Shown: piece after piece, positions 23,629 through 34,910 of the stretch
Layout of the letters: each line of letters opens with the position of its first letter
How positions within the stretch are numbered: position 1 is the stretch's first letter
Position numbers and translations under genes: made by a program
Source: Acanthosepion esculentum
Lineage: Eukaryota; Mollusca; Cephalopoda; Sepiida; Sepiidae
Direction: 5' to 3'
NCBI GenBank assembly: GCA_964036315.1
Contig: OZ038485.1
Coordinates: forward strand, 95,371,111-95,435,110
Length of the DNA: 64,000 nucleotides
Notes under the pieces: generated by a model
Database searches by the model: none
What the model was told of the DNA's origin: nothing
The model's input: only the letters and a program-made list of their open reading frames with translations

Positions 23629-23985
23629 TTATTTCCTTTGATTTCTGGTGTGTACACATTTCTTTCCGGGTCCCGCCTAGAGACCTAAGGTTAGAAGTGG
23701 CATCATGACATTTTCCACTGACCAATTAAAAAAAATAGTTTACATAGATAAAGCCCTTCGTAAGGTGTGGGCTGTATTTGTTAGAACAATTTTTGTATTT
23801 CTTTAGGGCATGGGATTCCAGAAATCCCTTCAGTGAGTCTAGTGGAATCTTTTCCAATCAATCCGAGGGCTCCAACTACAACGGAGATTTTTGATGTTCT
23901 CATGTGCCACATTTTTGAGATTTTGATTTACAAGGCCCTTGTATTTTGAAGCTTTTCGAAGATCTTCAAAAATACATTGAAATTA
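23581..23985 (-). pseudogene. LINE fragment next to (ATT)n (2)
   Basis: (ATT)n at 23581-23628 is followed (minus-strand reading ends here) by the segment that includes CATTTCTTTCCGGGTCCC and, further on, CCGAGGGCTCCAACTACAAC. It is a homologue of 14920-15470. Confidence 0.55.
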
Positions 23986-24029
23986 TTATTATTATTTATT
24001 TTTTTTAAGCTTATCACCCCAAGCAAGGC

Positions 24030-24420
24030 TGGAAGCCACTGGCACGCAAGGGGTTACAGAAGGTTTGGAGGAAGAGCAGATAGGAGTGGTAAGGAGAGGA
24101 TGTGGAGAAAGATAGTGGATCGATCAAGGCAAGGGGGTTACAGAAGATTTGGAGCGAGAGCAGATAGGAATGAAAGGTGAAAGTATGTGGAGAAGGGAAG
24201 TGGATAGATCAAGGCAACTGGAGATGTCGATTGACATTACACTTAAATAGTTGGAGATTATATTTGTCAGGGAAACAGGAATAAGGAAGGGAGTTCCACG
24301 GGCGAGATGTGTGAGACATGAAGCTATTGGAGTAGAAGAGACGTCTACATCTAACAGTTTCAACGGTGAAGGGGTGGGAACGGGATGCCAGCCTCGTAGG
24401 ACGTTTAAATTCATGAGGCC
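24030..24420 (-). pseudogene. CR1/L2-like LINE C-terminus (2)
   Basis: The minus strand encodes HEFKRPTRLASRSHPFTVET and SRTSRLWNSL-like text split over frames. It is the inverted counterpart of 53030-53460, with which it shares long stretches. A 24-base GATA tract (24456-24483) follows. Confidence 0.7.
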
Positions 24421-24551
24421 TATTATTATTATTGGGAGGAGCAGCACGTCACCTGAGATAGATAGATAGATAGATAGATAGATACATTGCAATTATTATT
24501 AGGACAGGTTTTGATAAAATCAGCTCACAAACTTGCTATTATTGTTGATGC

Positions 24552-24600
<49 letters not shown>

Positions 24601-24922
24601 TCCTTTGATTTCTGTTGTATGCACATTTCCTTCCGGGTCCCAACCAGAGACCTAAGGTCAGAAATGACATCATAACATTTTCCACTGAGCATTTTTTTTA
24701 CACACATAAAACCCTTTGTAACGTGTGAGTTGTACTTGTGAATACAATTTTTTTGTATTTCTTTAAGGCTTTGGATCCAGGGATTCCTTTAATGAGCCTA
24801 ATCGAACCTTTTCCAATCCAACTACAACTGGAATTGTTGATGTCTTCACATGCCAGATTTTTGAGATTTCCATTTCAAGGTCCTTGTATTTTGATAGTTT
24901 TTGATAGTTTTGATAGCTTTCG

Positions 24923-24959
<37 letters not shown>
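24552..24959 (-). pseudogene. LINE fragment between two (ATT)n tracts (3)
   Basis: (ATT)n at 24552-24600 and again at 24924-24959. The segment between them repeats 23629-23985 with CATTTCCTTCCGGGTCCCAA and AATCGAACCTTTTCCAATCC. Confidence 0.55.
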
Positions 24960-24960
<1 letters not shown>

Positions 24961-25530
24961 ACAAAATGATTGACGTAACTATTCCAATATTTTGCAACAC
25001 ATAGAGAAAAGTACTTTAGGTTTAAGAAAAGAAAAAAGATAAAATAGTGCTTAACAATTCATCTTATAAAGCGGTAGTTTAACTATAGCAGAAACATATC
25101 TCAACTTAAATATGCCATAACCTTGCAATTCAAGGACACAATACGAATTCGTGTTAGTGTCTGTGTAAAGAATGTAGAAACTGAAAACAATTTAGAGTTT
25201 AAATAGCGAAGATCTGTTTAGAATTTCTCTGAGATTTAATAGTCACGTAAATATATTTTAATGAAGTGATTTTATGAAATTATACAGGGTTTTTTTCTGA
25301 CGCAGGGCGACCTGCATTTTTCTGGCCCATACATTTATAATAATGCATAATAATGCATAATTTTAATCGCGCGGAAAAGGTGGAATTTTGTTTCAACACG
25401 CTACACATTATTAGAAAAATATGTTAATTTGGAAATACAGAGTTCCAACGCTATTTTTCTTTTAATTTTATAACATATTTTTTTCAGCTTCGCCAACAAA
25501 TTTTCCATGTGTGCCAAAAATACTGTAGAC
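24960..25530. other. No recognised feature
   Basis: AT-rich sequence. ATAATGCATAATAATGCATA at about 25340 is a small duplication. Confidence 0.35.
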
Positions 25531-25821
25531 CAGGGATCGGCAACCTTTTGCTGACTATGTGCTGACTTAGGGTTTTAAAATTATTCAGTGTGCCAACAGC
25601 ATACGTATTTTTATACAAACCAAGGTCAATATACCTGTTCTACAATATATTTTGTATAGTAATATATAAAATAATATGTAAACACATTAATAGAAATAAA
25701 CTGTTTTTGCGTTGTAGTAGTTATTGGTTCGGACTTCGTGGTGTCATTTGCGGCTGCGCGCTATTGGAAATTGCTTGGCGTGCCAATGTGTGGCACGCGT
25801 GCTGTAGGTGGCCGGCCCCGG
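25531..25821. mobile_element. hAT-type MITE with intact 8 bp target duplication
   Basis: CTGTAGAC flanks both ends (25523-25530 and 25822-25829). The termini CAGGGATCGGCAACC and, inverted, CCGGGGCCGGCCACC pair as hAT-like TIRs. No coding. Confidence 0.8.
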
Positions 25822-25829
25822 CTGTAGAC

Positions 25830-26139
25830 AGCATTCAAAAATTTTGAAATTGGTAAATAGAAGTTTAAATATCTATATACACACGCTCTACCCGTAGAAG
25901 TTCCATTAGTGTTGATATCGAAGATTATAGCTTCAAAAATGAACATTTTAAAAGTATATGTTAATATATGATATTCACAAATATATTAAAATAAAGGGGA
26001 AAGAGAATGGGGAAAATATTTACCGTAGAGTAAATTGAAAAGTTATAAGAAAAAACAAAGCTAACTGGTCGTCGTTCCTTGCTCTTCAGAGCTCAACTGG
26101 GGACAAAAAATAACCGGAATAAAAAAAATTTAAATGTCA
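25830..26139. other. No recognised feature
   Basis: AT-rich spacer before a tRNA-like SINE. Confidence 0.3.
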
Positions 26140-26515
26140 CTGCCACTGGATCTAATCAACGCCCTTTATCTACTGTGCCATGTGTCCTTAAGGCACAGTG
26201 GATAAAGGCACATAACAGGACCCAAAGAGTTGTGAGTTTAATACCTGGTTAAGGCAGTGGAGAACGGAGAAGTGAATTAACAGGTGATAACTGGTAACTG
26301 ATATCTATTAGACATGGCACGTGGAACTAGAACAGTCTACACCAGCGAGCGATATAAAGGGTTCTGTTCGACATTCCAACCACCTGAAGAAGGCTGGAGC
26401 GTACAACGGCCGAAACGTTGTGATAAAAATAGTAACAAAGATGAGGACAATAGTCCGAATAATGTAAATAGTGTACATAATACCTCAGCTCAGAAATATA
26501 AACAGATTCATAAGG
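26140..26515 (+). mobile_element. tRNA-headed SINE with hammerhead-like 3' part, copy 1
   Basis: AAGGCACAGTGGATAAAGGC and GAGTTTAATACCTGG serve as boxes A and B. An inverted partial head lies just upstream (26145-26190). The body GGCACGTGGAACTAGAACAG leads to CTGAAGA...GGCC-GAAACGTTG (26384-26420) and then ATGAGGACAATAGTCCGAAT. Related copies are near 38.9, 47.2 and 59.5 kb. Confidence 0.65.
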
Positions 26516-27153
26516 TTTCGGGTATTTTTCAAATGCTAATCTATCCTAATTGTCCTTTGCTGACAATTGATATAAAACTCCATGCTTCTGTTCTTCTCTC
26601 ATATATACCCTGTATCTTCTCATTCTCTTCCTTATCCCTTTCAATCTTTGTTGCTTGTCTATGTTTTTCCTCTAAGCTGGCTGATTCGGCTGTAACTCCA
26701 CGTCTGTTGATAACTAAGATTATCAATTATCTCGTGCTTCTTTTATTGTGTTATTCTTTCCAATTTCGTCTTAGTTGGATCTTTCGGGAGACATAGATGA
26801 ATGGTACGACTGGTAAAATAAGCTCAACAGCGAATCGTCTTTTTACTGCTATTCTCGTCGCCTCTTTCACGGTTTTGAATTCAGAAAAATCCTTTTCTTC
26901 AGACTTGATGTCACCGAAAGTTAGAGAACTTATTTTACCCATAGGTGGGGAGAAGGGCATTAGTGCGAAAGTGAACGCCGCAGACTAGGATGTAATTTAA
27001 AAACTGCTCACTTAGTTCAGCTTCTGCACTGTTAACCGTGACACCACCCACACATCTATCCACAAAAAATGTAGTTGAAGAAAATATTCAAGAAATGTAA
27101 ATTGCACACAGGAAATTAATTCTCTGAATTTCGTATAAGCACTGTAGCATGTA
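26516..27153. other. No recognised gene
   Basis: A 160-codon frame beginning in the SINE runs to 26796 with a hydrophobic end, and a 69-codon frame lies opposite. Neither shows a known motif. Confidence 0.3.
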
Positions 27154-27801
27154 CCGGGTCTAACAGCAAAATTGTACAAATCATGTAACAGCATCGGATA
27201 ATTGTCCACCCCACAAATGTTTAATATCTAAAAAAACCACTAAACTGACTTTCTTTTTTCCAGGTTTTCAGATAAGACGTTTAGCCATCTTGACACCATT
27301 TGTCGTAAAAATCACTGAAAAACCCTTTGAGTTATACAGCTCGGAAGAAAAGAGGTTAAAATCGTTTTGTGTCAAACCCAAATGAAGAATGATTAGAAGA
27401 AAAATATCCTTCAGGCCTTCAGTAATGGTACCAACATTCATACTCTGGCTTAAATCTTCAAAGTCCATTCAAGAACCATCAGGAAAACGGTGAATAAGTT
27501 TAAGAAAGAGGGGACAGTAGAGAGGAAAACTGGGTCAGGAGGTCACAGCAGCAAAGAGCGTTTCATTTCAAGTTAGAGTTAAAGTGATCATTTAGAAAAG
27601 ATCCAACTGAATCCATAAGACGTTTAGCACACGAGAGAGGAGATTCACCTATAACAGTCGAAAGATCAGTGAAAAAAAAAACAAAAAAAAAACAACTTAA
27701 AAATGAAATCGTACGTGAAACCTATAAAGCACATTGTTACTCCAGGATAGAAGGTTAGAGAAGGCGAAGATCATCTTGAATAAGTTAGGAAATGACCCTG
27801 G

Positions 27802-27885
<84 letters not shown>

Positions 27886-28165
27886 ATTTGAACTTTATTT
27901 CATTCCTTCATGAGCTACCGATCCTTAGTTAAGTAGATTAATGACGAACATGTCATTATAATTTATGATCGATTTCATTACGATACTTCTGTTTGGAGAG
28001 TAATTATTCAATCTCGCAGGAGAGCACAATTGTGTTGTAAAAACTCTGGAGAATTCCAGTAATATATCTTTAATCAATTCTAAGATACAACGGATCAGAG
28101 ATTAATATAACAACTGCACAATTTCGTTGTCGTATTATTTGGTACAATTTTGCTGTTACACCCAG
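27154..28165 (+). mobile_element. Tc1-like element, copy C
   Basis: Ends CCGGGTCTAACAGCAAAATT and, inverted, CTGGGTGTAACAGCAAAATT, flanked by TA. Decayed frames keep NTVNKFKKE-like and RRLAHERGDSPITVER-like DNA-binding parts. An internal (TA)n(TG)n at 27807-27884 occupies the same site as the (TA)n of copy B. Confidence 0.8.
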
Positions 28166-28256
28166 TATATATTTTAAAACTCAACGCAATGTACTTTTAA
28201 TTATCGAAAAACATTTATTTTCCATTAATCTACCAGGATTAATTACACACGAGCAC

Positions 28257-28259
28257 ATA

Positions 28260-28322
<63 letters not shown>
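28257..28322. repeat. (TA)n microsatellite
   Basis: A TA tract with one ACAT interruption. Confidence 0.95.
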
Positions 28323-28324
<2 letters not shown>

Positions 28325-28326
28325 CT

Positions 28327-28725
28327 AAGTTTCGTTAAAAATGACTGTCAAGGTACTGTGGTTAAGTTTTGTATTTAATTTTACTTGTGTTCTGATAATT
28401 TTTTTTTTTAGTTCTGGACATAAAGTATCTAGAAATTTTTTTTAGTTCTGGACATAAAGTATCTAGAAATTTTTTTTAGTTCTGGACATAAAGTATCTAG
28501 AAATTGTCCGAATGTTCTGTATGTACGAGCGCTTTTGGCTATACTTTCAGCCATTATCAAGAATGATTTTATTCTTACTTTAAACTAATAATGGCTAAAA
28601 GAATATCTGGAAGCTCTCGGACATACATTTATGCCCAGAAAAAATAAAAATTATAAGAATACATGAAAAAATAAATTTAAAAAAATTAACAACATTACCG
28701 TGTCAATCGTTTTTAACGAAACTTG
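28327..28725. mobile_element. Foldback element with hammerhead-like hairpins
   Basis: AAGTTTCGTTAAAAATGACTG on the left is the inverse of the right end AACGATTGACACGG (read inward). Arms extend through GTTCTGGACATAAAG/CTGGGCATAAATG. A 33-34 bp unit with TTAGTTCTGGACATAAAGTA is triplicated at 28405-28505. The centre carries TTGATAATGGCTGAAAG...AGCC on the minus strand. Confidence 0.6.
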
Positions 28726-28745
28726 TATAAAACAGAGAATACTGC

Positions 28746-28747
<2 letters not shown>

Positions 28748-28795
<48 letters not shown>
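28748..28795. repeat. (TA)n microsatellite
   Basis: Pure TA tract of about 24 units. Confidence 0.95.
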
Positions 28796-29098
28796 TAGCA
28801 CGATTGTTCAAAACTCTTCCACACTTGTAAAATTATTCCCATTCGCCTGACACCCAATAAAATTGAAAGCTTGACAAATATTCGATCGAGATTGCTTCGG
28901 GGGTTGATTATCTCCATTAATTGATAAAGGTTGTAAATAAAATGTCATTAAAACTCCACGCAATATTTTATTGTCAAAAATTGTGTTTGCGTTAGCATAA
29001 CATTCCGTCCGAACTAATGAGTAACAATGATTTGTGTTTCCGATTATCGTACAAGCGTGATAGCCTCCGTTTACAAGAGACTTGTAGCCATTTTCTAG
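28796..29098. other. 3' flank of the Kunitz gene
   Basis: Unique-looking AT-rich sequence holding the inferred 3' UTR and poly(A) signal on the minus strand. No other feature is recognised. Confidence 0.4.
28967..28972 (-). terminator. Candidate poly(A) signal of the Kunitz gene
   Basis: The first AATAAA on the minus strand downstream of the stop lies about 215 bases after it and is followed by a GT-rich stretch (GCGTGGAGTTTT). No other AATAAA occurs between it and the stop. The 3' UTR would thus be short and include the decayed tail of the last Kunitz unit. Confidence 0.5.
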
Positions 29099-29194
29099 TC
29101 AGTAGGTGGGTTTCACACACTGTCGTTCGCAATCTCCGAGCCACTGAAAGTTGTTATTCTCGTTGCTACCTGTGTCAATATAGCTAGAGATTCG
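29099..29194 (-). pseudogene. Frame-shifted C-terminal half of the 28th Kunitz unit
   Basis: Beyond the main exon's stop, the +1 frame reads TGSNENNNF, then DCERQC, then a stop at 29101-29099. This matches the second half of a Kunitz domain (TGCxGNxNNF...CxxxC) with Cys IV changed to Ser. Cys III and the RFYYD segment between the two halves are missing or scrambled. The last domain therefore decayed through a small deletion and frameshift, or the assembly has an error here. Confidence 0.7.
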
Positions 29195-32100
29195 TCAAAC
29201 CTCGAACATCTTCCTCGTTTCTGGAACAGCTGCCGACAATCGTTGATTGCTTGCAAAGATCGAATTTACATTCCTGTTCGCATTGGCTTTTGCTTAAAAA
29301 ATTATTTGCATTACCAGCACAGCCAGTGTAGTTAAATCGTTCGCACGATTTCAGAATTGGATTGTAATAGAAACGTTCCTCTGATGAAGAACACAGTCCT
29401 TCCTCTTTGTGAAGTAGGCATTTATTTGCGTTTCTTTTACACTTATGTTGGCATTCTGAAAGAGTATGAAAGTTATTTCTGTTTCCAAGACAGCCACCAT
29501 ATAAAAAACGTAAGCATTTCCCCTCGATTGAATCGTAATAAAAACGTCTGTGCATTTCATCACACGAACCGGGCATTTTCGGTTGCAAACATGGATCTTC
29601 GCTGAGGCAGGCATGTTTGCATAGCTGCTCACTTTGAAAGTTGTTAGTATTTCCCCTGCACCCGCCATATAAGAAAGAAACACACTTTCTCTTCTTGGAG
29701 TCGTAGAAAAATCGAGCAAGATTCTTATCACAGCTACCTGGGTCCATTTGTTTTTCACAACGGTTCTGAATACAAACTTGGGCACATTGTTTTATAGATA
29801 AGAATCCGTTAGCGTTGCCACTGCATCCGTTGTGAATGAAATTATGGCAGCGCCCCGTCGCCATGTCAAAATAAAAATGAGTCAACTTATGATTATGACA
29901 TGTTGCAATTTTTGGTGGCAGACTACAAGCACATCGTTTTTGGCACTCTTCAATCGTCCTGAAATTGTTTTCATTACCATCGCAACCACCGTAATAGAAA
30001 CGCTCACATTCGCCAGTCATCGAGTTGAAATAAAACCTTTTAATTATTGCTTCACAGGGGCCGACTTTGACGGGTTGTACACAGGGGTCTTTTTGGCAAG
30101 TCTCTTCACATTGTTTAATGGTTTCAAAATGATTCCCATTGCCTCTGCAACCGCCATAAATGAAATTGTTGCATTTTCCATGTGAAGAATCATAATAAAA
30201 ACGGTGAAAACTCGCCAGGCATGGACCGGCATCAGGCGGTAGATTACAACTGTTGGGCTGACATTTTTGCAAACAGGCCTCGATGGTGTCGAAGCGGTTT
30301 GGGTTGCCACCACAACCGCTATAAAGGAAGCTACGACACTGACCGTTCTTACTGTCATAGTAGTATTTCGGCATAGACGCATCACCTGTGCCTGAATCAT
30401 AAGGCAGTTTGCACGGATCCTTCATGCATTGCTTCTCACAATGCTGCTTGCTGTCGAAGTTATTTTTGTTGCCACCACAGCCGCCATAATGAAACTGTTC
30501 GCATTCGCCCGATAAGCGATTGTAAAACACGCGTTCTATGATCGCCATGCACGGTCCGCCGTCTTTGGTAAAGTGACAAATGTCTTTGACGCACCTGTTT
30601 TCGCACTGCTGAACGTCGGTAAAACTATTCTTGTTTGCACCACAAATTCCTTCGTCAAAGGACGTGCAAGCGTCTGCTGATTCGTCATAAAAGAAGCGTC
30701 CGTTATTTGTGACATCGCAGTGCGAAGAGAGCGGAGGTAGTTTGCACACATCTCTATTGCAAGCTTTTTCGCATTCGCCAAGGCTACTGAAACTATTTCC
30801 AATGTCGCTGCCGCATTTGCCCGTCTCGAAGTTCATGCAAAGACCAACTGAGGAGTTATAATAAAAACGGTGTTTCTGAGTTGTATACGCGCAGTCTTTC
30901 ATCTCTGGCTTTGATTTACAGGCAGTGTGGGCCTTCTCCTTATCAGGAGACGGACCGCATTTCTGTATTCCACAGGCGTTCTGACAGGACTCTAAAGTTG
31001 GGAAATTGTTGGAATTACCACCGCAGCCGCTGTAGTCAAATGGAAGGCAAGAGCTAATCTTTGAATTGTAAAAATAGCGCTTAAAGTGCTTGTCGCAAAA
31101 CCCTACTTTCTTAGGGCGACTACAGCGGTCTGGATCGCACCTCGAAGCACATTCATCAATAGTTTCAAAGTTGTTGTTATTGCCGTAGCAACCGCCGTAG
31201 AGAAACGGACGGCATTTTTTATTTTCTTGACTATAATAGTAGCGCACGCGGTCCAGATCGCACGGCCCGTGTTCACCGGGAAGGGTGCAGACGTTCACGA
31301 GACATTTTGCTTTACACGAGGAAAAAGTTTCAAATCCACTTGCCGTACATACGAAATGCTTTTCGCAAATCCCTTCGATTCTGTTGTAGAAAAACCTAGC
31401 AAACTTAGAAGCTTCATTACAGGACGTTTCGGTTTTCGCGGGAGGAACGCAGGGATTCGATAGCTTACAACGAGACTCGCATTCTTGCAAGGATTTAAAG
31501 TTGTTTGCCCGCGAATCGCAAGGTATTTTGTCCGTAGCTTCGCATTCTCCGGAAATAGCGTTGAACTGGAAGCGAGTGGCCTCTGATGACGTTGCGCAGA
31601 TGTTGGCGTCAGGCAGCAAGAGGCAATGATTCAGATGGAAGCACTGTCTTTGACACTCTTCTCGGGATAGGAAATTATTACCATTTTGGCGACAACCTCC
31701 ATATATAAACGGAAAGCAGTGATCGGTTGTCGGGTCGTAAAAGTATCTCTCTATATGACTTCTGCAAGGTCCTGTCTTCTTTCTCTGCAAGCAAACATCT
31801 CTGACGCAGATTTTCTCACAAGTATCCAACTCTTGAAAATTATTCAAACTGTTGCTACATTTACTGACTGGGATTTGCTCACACATTCCAGATGACATAT
31901 TATAACGATAGCGGTTCACTTTTACTTTGCACTGCCCCATCTCGACTGGAGCGTAGCATATGTCCACGCATGCTTTCATGCACCCTTTCATTGTTAAGAA
32001 GTTATTCGCGTTGCCCTCACAACCACTGTAAATAAACTGCTGACATGTATGTGTGATCGGATCAAAATAGAACCGTTTTAAAAATGTGTTGCATGATCCG

Positions 32101-34276
32101 ATCCATAGGGGTAAGATGCAACGGTCACCACCTATTTCGGGTTCGATCCGGTCAGCATCTCCATGAACCTCAGATGTAGGCTCATCATTCTCAAGCGACG
32201 AATTCTTTTTATGTTTTACCTTTCCGGACAGTGTTGATTCATTGTCAATTATCTGTGGTTTTTGGTGGGGTCTGTTTTCTGGTGTGCCTGTATGTATACT
32301 ACCACCAAAACTAATTTTTCCGACATCGCTGGTAGTATTAACTGCATGAGATTCCGGTAATATTTTATAGCCATCAACCAGAATAGACGAGCCCCGTCCG
32401 CCGACGTTGGAAAGTATTCCGATTGGTTTATTAATATTTACGGATTTCGGTAAAGTGAGGTTTTCCTCTTTGTCTTGACACGCCGCGTTACATTCTTCGA
32501 GTGACTCGTAGTTATTTGCATTTCCACCGCAGCCAGCATACTCAAAACTAGTGCACTCTCCCTTGAGGCTATCATAGAAATAACGTGTGAACGCCATTTC
32601 GCAAGATGTCTCTTCGACGGGTGCACGGCACGGGTTATCGACTATGCACGTCTGTTCGCACTGCTCAAGTGTCGAGAACCTATCCCCGCTTCTTAAGCAA
32701 GTAATGTTACTAAAAAAACATATCCCTGATTCCAAATCATAAGAGTAATTATGCTGAGGTGTCCTACACGGTACTGGGCCTTTCGGCAAGTGGCAGCGAT
32801 TTCGAAAACACGCTTTTTCACAAATCGCCTCCGACAGGAAGTTGTTTGCATTCCCGCCGCAACCGCTGTAAGAAAACTTTTCACAACGGCCAGACTCACT
32901 TTTAAAGTACCACCTAGACTCTGAACCATTACACGTGCCCTGGCTCACCTGGATTTTACAAATGTCCTTGAAGAAACATTCCGCTTGGCAATAATCTTTA
33001 CTCTCAAAATCATTGATACTGCTACTACATTTGCCACGGGGCATTCTCTCGCATTCTCTCGTTGTCAGGTTATAGAAATGACGCGAGACTGATGAATCAC
33101 AGTTGCTTAGCGCTGTTTCTTGTATGCAGGCATTCACTTCGCACATCCATGTGCATTGTCTGTATGTTAAGAAGCTGTTTATTGTCCCAGCACATTTTCC
33201 TGCACTGTAACTCTGACATTGTTTGCTTGTGACGTCGTAATAGAAATAGCGACACGGATGACCCTGATCCTTGGCGAGGTGGCATGTTTGAGCTTTTATC
33301 ACGCATTTCTTTTCGCAGTCTTGTACGGTCGCGAAACTATTACCGTCTCCCAGGCAGGCATCGTAGAAATGTCTACAGGTTTGAGTCTTTGGATCATAGT
33401 AAATCCTTTTTACCTCATCTTCACAAAGCACCGGTAGAGGCCTTAACTCGCAGACATTTTTGACGCACTTCTTTTCACATTGTACTTTGCTTTGGAAATT
33501 GTTGCTGCTTCCGCCGCAAATGCCGGTCTCAAACTGCACGCAGGCATCAACTGTCCGATCGTAGTAAAAGTTTCTGATAGGTTGGGATTCAAAGCAAGAA
33601 ACGGTATAGACGGGGGTCGTGCACGGATTCGTGCAAGTCGTCTCACAGTCTTCGATTGTAGAAAACCGGTTCAAATTGCCTCCGCAACCGCTGTAAATAA
33701 AAGCCTTGCAATGCCCATCGGTGGGATCATGGAAGAATCGATTCATTGCTTCGTCACAGTTGCCTTTTGAAGAGGGCAGGGAGCAATAAGACGGTTTTTT
33801 CTCGTCAACCATAGCATTTATAGTAGATTTATGCGCACGAGATTCTGAGGAAACTGAATTGGCCGTAAGGGTATAAATTAAATGATTATTACCGTCTTCT
33901 GTACCAGAGGAAATATTTGGCGGCTGTATAGCGACCTGACTTGAAACGTTACACGTTTTCTTACATTCATCTAGCGTCTCGAAGTTGTTTGCATTGCCTT
34001 CACATCCGCTATAGACGAACTCTTCGCAAGCTCTTAAAGTTGAATTGTAGTAGAAATTATGAAATGAATTTAAACATGGGCCGGGTACTTTAGGGAGCAG
34101 GCATTGGGCGGGTATATTTGATTTAATACAGTGCGCCTTACAATCGTTAAAACTTGAGAACGTAATCGGCGTATCCGGACAGACATTTTGAAGACTGCAT
34201 TCTCTAATGGTATCATCGTAGACATAAAGCATCTTTGTGTCGGGACAAAAGCGTTTGTGATTGGACAATGAACATT
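29184..34276 (-). CDS. Giant multi-Kunitz secreted protein, main exon
   Basis: This exon encodes 27 consecutive Kunitz/BPTI-type units of about 51 residues plus the start of a 28th. Typical units carry C-x8-C-x15-C-x7-C-x12-C-x3-C with RFYYD and YGGCxGNxNNF signatures. Numbering from the upstream in-frame ATG at 34340, units lie at 23-71 (degenerate, no GGC), 80-130, 186-621 (eight units) and 741-1691 (seventeen units). Linkers are 131-185 and 623-740, both Ser/Thr/Asn-rich with N-glycosylation sequons. The true exon begins at 34276 after a pyrimidine tract and CAG, so the 21 residues before it are intron read-through. Kunitz domains are serine-protease inhibitors or non-inhibitory binding modules, so this is probably an extracellular inhibitor or matrix protein. 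Oddities: 27 domains share one exon, unit 21 lacks Cys II, and the last unit is frame-broken. Papilin-like or salivary inhibitor roles are possible but unproven. Confidence 0.93.
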
Positions 34277-34300
34277 CTGGAATAGGAAGAATGCAACAGT
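34277..34300 (-). promoter_or_regulatory. Splice acceptor of the Kunitz exon
   Basis: Read on the minus strand, the sequence TTGCATTCTTCCTATTCCAG precedes the exon: a pyrimidine-rich tract ending in CAG. It lies in phase 1, as is usual at Kunitz domain borders. It decides against the apparent start at 34340, whose first 21 residues have no signal-peptide character. Confidence 0.8.
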
Positions 34301-34377
34301 TTATTAAATAATGTGCACATTTAATTAGTTTATTTCGCAATTATATTTAGGTTAATACAAATAAATTCAACTTCACA

Positions 34378-34425
34378 CACATACATACATATATGTATGT
34401 ATGTGTATGTATATATGTATGTGTG

Positions 34426-34456
<31 letters not shown>

Positions 34457-34748
34457 ATGTTTAGATATGTATATATACATATATATAGGTATGTAGGTGT
34501 ATGTGTATATGTATGTATATTTGTATGTATGTGTATATGTATAGTTAGATGGATAGATAGATACGTTGTAGATTTGTTTAGATGGGTGTGTGTATGTAAA
34601 TGTATGAATGTGTGTATAAATGTATGGAGGTGTGTAGAGTTTTATGCATATATGTTTATGTGCACGTATGTGTATATCCGTATGTATGCGTGTGTAAATG
34701 TATATATACGCAGGAGTGGATGTGTATGGATGTATGTATATGTATATA

Positions 34749-34822
<74 letters not shown>

Positions 34823-34910
34823 TGTGTATATTTATATGTGTACACGCGTATATTTATGTATGTACTTGTAAATATAGATATGTTGTGTGTGTGTGTATAT
34901 ACGTATATGT
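34378..34910. repeat. (TATG)n/(TA)n low-complexity tract in the large intron
   Basis: Mixed TATG, TGTA and TA units, with pure (TA)n at 34759-34819. Open frames of 92-181 codons over it are Tyr/Cys/Val/Ile repeats and not genes. Confidence 0.9.

Noticed and set aside
26314..26796. 160-codon frame as a gene
   Set aside because: The first third is SINE sequence, and the rest lacks any motif.
29351..33770. Many frames of 60-144 codons on both strands within the Kunitz exon
   Set aside because: They overlap the main frame, which has the conserved Cys spacing, and are its shadows.
34277..34340. ATG at 34340 as the real start of the Kunitz protein
   Set aside because: The 21 residues are not signal-like and lie upstream of a strong acceptor, so they are intron.
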